DNA from: Oscillospiraceae bacterium
GTDB lineage: Bacteria > Bacillota > Clostridia > Oscillospirales > Ruminococcaceae
Direction: 5' to 3'
NCBI GenBank assembly: GCA_024404915.1
Contig: JAKSPJ010000002.1
Location: 1-64,000, forward strand
DNA length: 64,000 nt
This document shows positions 61,769 through 64,000 of this stretch, in pieces. Each line of letters starts with the position of its first letter. The stretch's first letter is position 1. The notes under the pieces were generated by a model that worked only from the letters and a program-made list of their open reading frames with translations, was not told where the DNA came from and searched no databases. Made by a program: the position numbers and the translations under genes.

Positions 61769-64000
61769 GCTTCTCCTTTGCGTTCCTTTGCATCTTCCAT
61801 TGCCGCTGACAAGCTGCGCAACCGGATTTTTGCCGCACCCAGATTTGATATTTCGTCAATTTTCAGCTGGGTATACAGCTTTCCTCCCTTTTCCAGAATA
61901 CTGCGCACCTCATCTGTAGTTACGGCATCAATGCCGCAGCCAAATGAAACCAGCTGTACCATCTGCATATCCGGCTGTGTCAGCACATAATGGGCCGCAC
62001 GATACAGACGGGAATGATAGGTCCACTGATTCAGCACACGCAGCTTTCCTGCCGTTGCCAGTGCCGCCACAGAGTCCTCACTGATTACCGCCATTCCCAG
62101 GCTGGTAATCAGCTTGTGAATGCCATGGTTGATTTCCTTATCAATGTGATACGGTCTGCCAGCCAGCACAATAATATTTCTGCCGTCTTTCCGTGCCTGC
62201 TGAATAACCTTCTGTGCTTCTCCTGCCACATCAGCAGTATACTTTGCCTGGGCAGCATAAGCACACTGAAGAGCGTTTTTCAGGTCGCCGCTGAAACGAT
62301 AGGGTGCAAGTGCCTTCTTCAAAGCCAGATACACACCTTTTTTGCGGTTCAGGTCCATATAGGGCGTCACAAAGTTTTTCGCTGTCAGCTTGCTGTTATT
62401 AGCACGCAGAAGCTCCGGATAATATGCAACCACAGGGCAGTTATAGTGGTTGTCATTATCACCCTCATCCAAGTTATAGCTCATACAAGGCCAGAAGATA
62501 AAGTCCACATTCTGTGAAAGCAAATCCTCAATATGGCCATGCGCCAGCTTCGCAGGATAACAAACCGTATCCGACGGAATGGTATGCTGTCCCTGATAAT
62601 ACACATCACGGTCACTCTCACGGGAAAGCCGCACACGGAACCCCAGCTGCGTAAACAATTCCGTCCAGAAGGGCATCTGCTCATAGAAGGAAAGTGCCAT
62701 CGGCAGGCCGACTGTACCACAGGGTTTTCCTGCCGGCTTACGCTGCGCCTGAGAAAGAATCAGCTGATACTTATAATCATAGAGGGATGGAACATCCTCT
62801 GTATTCTTCTTGCCTGCGCCCTTTTCGCAGCGGTTTCCGGAAATATAGCGGCTGCCATCCGGGAAAATAACAATATTCAGTCCGCAGCGTGCAGTACATC
62901 CGCCACAGTTTGCATTGGTTGTGCGATAGCTGAAATTGCGCAGCTGCTCCTCCGTGATTGTAGTGGTCTGCTGCGGTGCATGCTCCTGTGCATACAATGC
63001 GGCACCCACCGCACCCATCAGGCCGGACACAGCCGGGCGGATGACATCTCTGCCCAATTCCATTTCAAATGAGCGCAAAACCGCATCATTCAGGAATGTG
63101 CCGCCCTGCACAACAATATTCTTGCCCAGCTCCTCCACGGATTTTGCACGAATAACCTTATAAACCGCATTCTTGATAATGGAGGAGGAAAGTCCGGCAG
63201 AAATATCTTCAACTGTTGCGCCGTCCTTCTGTGCCTGCTTGACAGAACTGTTCATAAAAACGGTACAGCGTGAACCCAGATCCACAGGATGCTTTGCAAA
63301 CAGTCCCAGCTGAGAAAATTCTGCAATTTCATAGCCCAATGCCTGGGCAAAGCTCTGGATAAAAGAACCACAGCCGGAAGAACAGGCTTCATTCAGCATA
63401 ATGCTGTCAATGCTGTGATTGCGGATCTTAAAGCATTTGATGTCCTGCCCGCCGATGTCCATGATAAAATCCACATCCGGGCAGAAATGTGCCGCTGCTT
63501 TAAAATGGGCCACCGTTTCCACAATGCCGAAATCAATACCCAGTCCTGCCCGAATAAAATCTTCTCCGTAACCTGTTACCGCCGAAGCACGGATTTTCAG
63601 GTCAGGATGTTTTTCTGCGTAAACCTTCTTCAGCTGCTTGACAATACGGTCCAGGGGCTGACCTTTATTGGCTGCATAGTATTGATACAGCAATTCGCCT
63701 TTTTCTGTCAGCAGAACCAATTTCGTGGTGGTAGAACCTGCATCAATGCCCAGATATGCATCTCCTGCATAGGTATGAATATCTGCAAAAGGCAGGTCGT
63801 GGGATTTATGCCGCTGAATAAAGGCTTCATAGTCTGCTCTTGAGCTGAACAGCGGCTTGCCTGTTACCATATTGCCGCCCGTTTTTGCCTGTGCAATCTT
63901 TTTCTGCACGGATTCCAGAGAAACCGGTACTGTGGTCTGTTCTGCATACATTGCACAGCCGTATGCCACAAATACCGGAGCATTCTCTGGGAAAATGGCA
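61765..64000 (-). CDS. BadF/BadG/HgdC family 2-hydroxyacyl-CoA dehydratase activase, 5' end outside the window
   Basis: The frame is open to the window end, so about 745 C-terminal residues are visible. They contain an ASKHA ATPase domain (YLGIDAGSTTTKLVLLTEKG; DIGGQDIKCFKIRN; ACSSGCGSFIQSFA) with the bridging cysteines of the 4Fe-4S dimer (NEACSSGCGSF), then a DUF2229-type CoA-substrate activase part with many Cys (CGGCTARCG) and GRPYHIDKEINHGI. In this family the full protein has two ATPase domains in tandem (about 1400 residues). It energises reductases or dehydratases by ATP. It leads into the polysaccharide operon but no dehydratase gene is in view. Confidence 0.88.
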   Translation of the reverse strand, partial: AIFPENAPVFVAYGCAMYAEQTTVPVSLESVQKKIAQAKTGGNMVTGKPLFSSRADYEAFIQRHKSHDLPFADIHTYAGDAYLGIDAGSTTTKLVLLTEKGELLYQYYAANKGQPLDRIVKQLKKVYAEKHPDLKIRASAVTGYGEDFIRAGLGIDFGIVETVAHFKAAAHFCPDVDFIMDIGGQDIKCFKIRNHSIDSIMLNEACSSGCGSFIQSFAQALGYEIAEFSQLGLFAKHPVDLGSRCTVFMNSSVKQAQKDGATVEDISAGLSSSIIKNAVYKVIRAKSVEELGKNIVVQGGTFLNDAVLRSFEMELGRDVIRPAVSGLMGAVGAALYAQEHAPQQTTTITEEQLRNFSYRTTNANCGGCTARCGLNIVIFPDGSRYISGNRCEKGAGKKNTEDVPSLYDYKYQLILSQAQRKPAGKPCGTVGLPMALSFYEQMPFWTELFTQLGFRVRLSRESDRDVYYQGQHTIPSDTVCYPAKLAHGHIEDLLSQNVDFIFWPCMSYNLDEGDNDNHYNCPVVAYYPELLRANNSKLTAKNFVTPYMDLNRKKGVYLALKKALAPYRFSGDLKNALQCAYAAQAKYTADVAGEAQKVIQQARKDGRNIIVLAGRPYHIDKEINHGIHKLITSLGMAVISEDSVAALATAGKLRVLNQWTYHSRLYRAAHYVLTQPDMQMVQLVSFGCGIDAVTTDEVRSILEKGGKLYTQLKIDEISNLGAAKIRLRSLSAAMEDAKERKGEA

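Overview
The window looks like chromosomal DNA of a cellulosome-forming, anaerobic Gram-positive gut or rumen bacterium of the Ruminococcus type (R. flavefaciens / R. champanellensis neighbourhood). The signs are: multidomain xylanases with type I dockerins and poly-threonine linkers, a dockerin-bearing cysteine peptidase, sortase and LPXTG anchoring, a Gram-positive type IV pilus locus, NuoEF-type flavin/iron-sulfur complexes, and strong GGAGG ribosome-binding sites behind consensus TTGACA-17-TATAAT promoters. The species is an inference; no rRNA gene is present.

Region 1 (1-7.8 kb) is visibly AT-richer than the rest and reads as accessory DNA. It holds the tail of an LPXTG surface protein with its sortase, then an unusual plus-strand cluster: an endonuclease III-like protein with an expanded iron-sulfur cysteine loop, an RlmN/Cfr-like radical SAM protein and a metallophosphoesterase cut off after its GNHD motif. 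The cut abuts a leftover of a mobile element (relaxase-like tail plus truncated TraX), which in turn is fused to the end of a nitroreductase gene. Then comes a minus-strand peroxide-stress operon (glutathione peroxidase, radical SAM, TSCPD protein, OhrR, nitroreductase) whose promoter overlaps an OhrR-box-like sequence.

Region 2 (7.8-22.7 kb) has a short gene behind a long, hairpin-rich leader RNA, an XRE/zinc-ribbon regulator, and the cellulosomal genes: GH11-CBM22-GH10-dockerin, CBM22-GH10-CBM22-dockerin-GH43-CBM6 (with a riboswitch-like leader), and a secreted two-dockerin cysteine peptidase. A small operon with a sigma-region-4-only protein and coiled-coil proteins sits between the two xylanases.

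Region 3 (22.8-37.4 kb) is a complete-looking type IV pilus locus: pilins, PilT, PilB, PilD, two minor pilins, a 974-aa pilus-associated protein, PilO-like, a PilM-PilN fusion, and PilC. Most gaps between these genes contain a distinct hairpin.

Region 4 (37.5-47.9 kb) has a LacI regulator, an acidic lipoprotein, a nitroreductase and a three-gene flavin/iron-sulfur complex resembling the Sporomusa-type bifurcating transhydrogenase (Stn), then a divergent copper operon (CsoR, CopA) whose ATPase carries a C-terminal HMA domain with its own internal start site.

Region 5 (48-64 kb) is one long minus-strand operon for an ABC-exported, probably D-rhamnose-containing polysaccharide: initiating phosphotransferase, ManC, Gmd, Rmd, three glycosyltransferases (one fused to a methyltransferase), Wzm, Wzt and a polytopic membrane protein. 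Upstream of it lie a metallophosphoesterase and the cut-off end of a 2-hydroxyacyl-CoA dehydratase activase family protein. No tRNA, rRNA, CRISPR array or intact insertion sequence was recognised.
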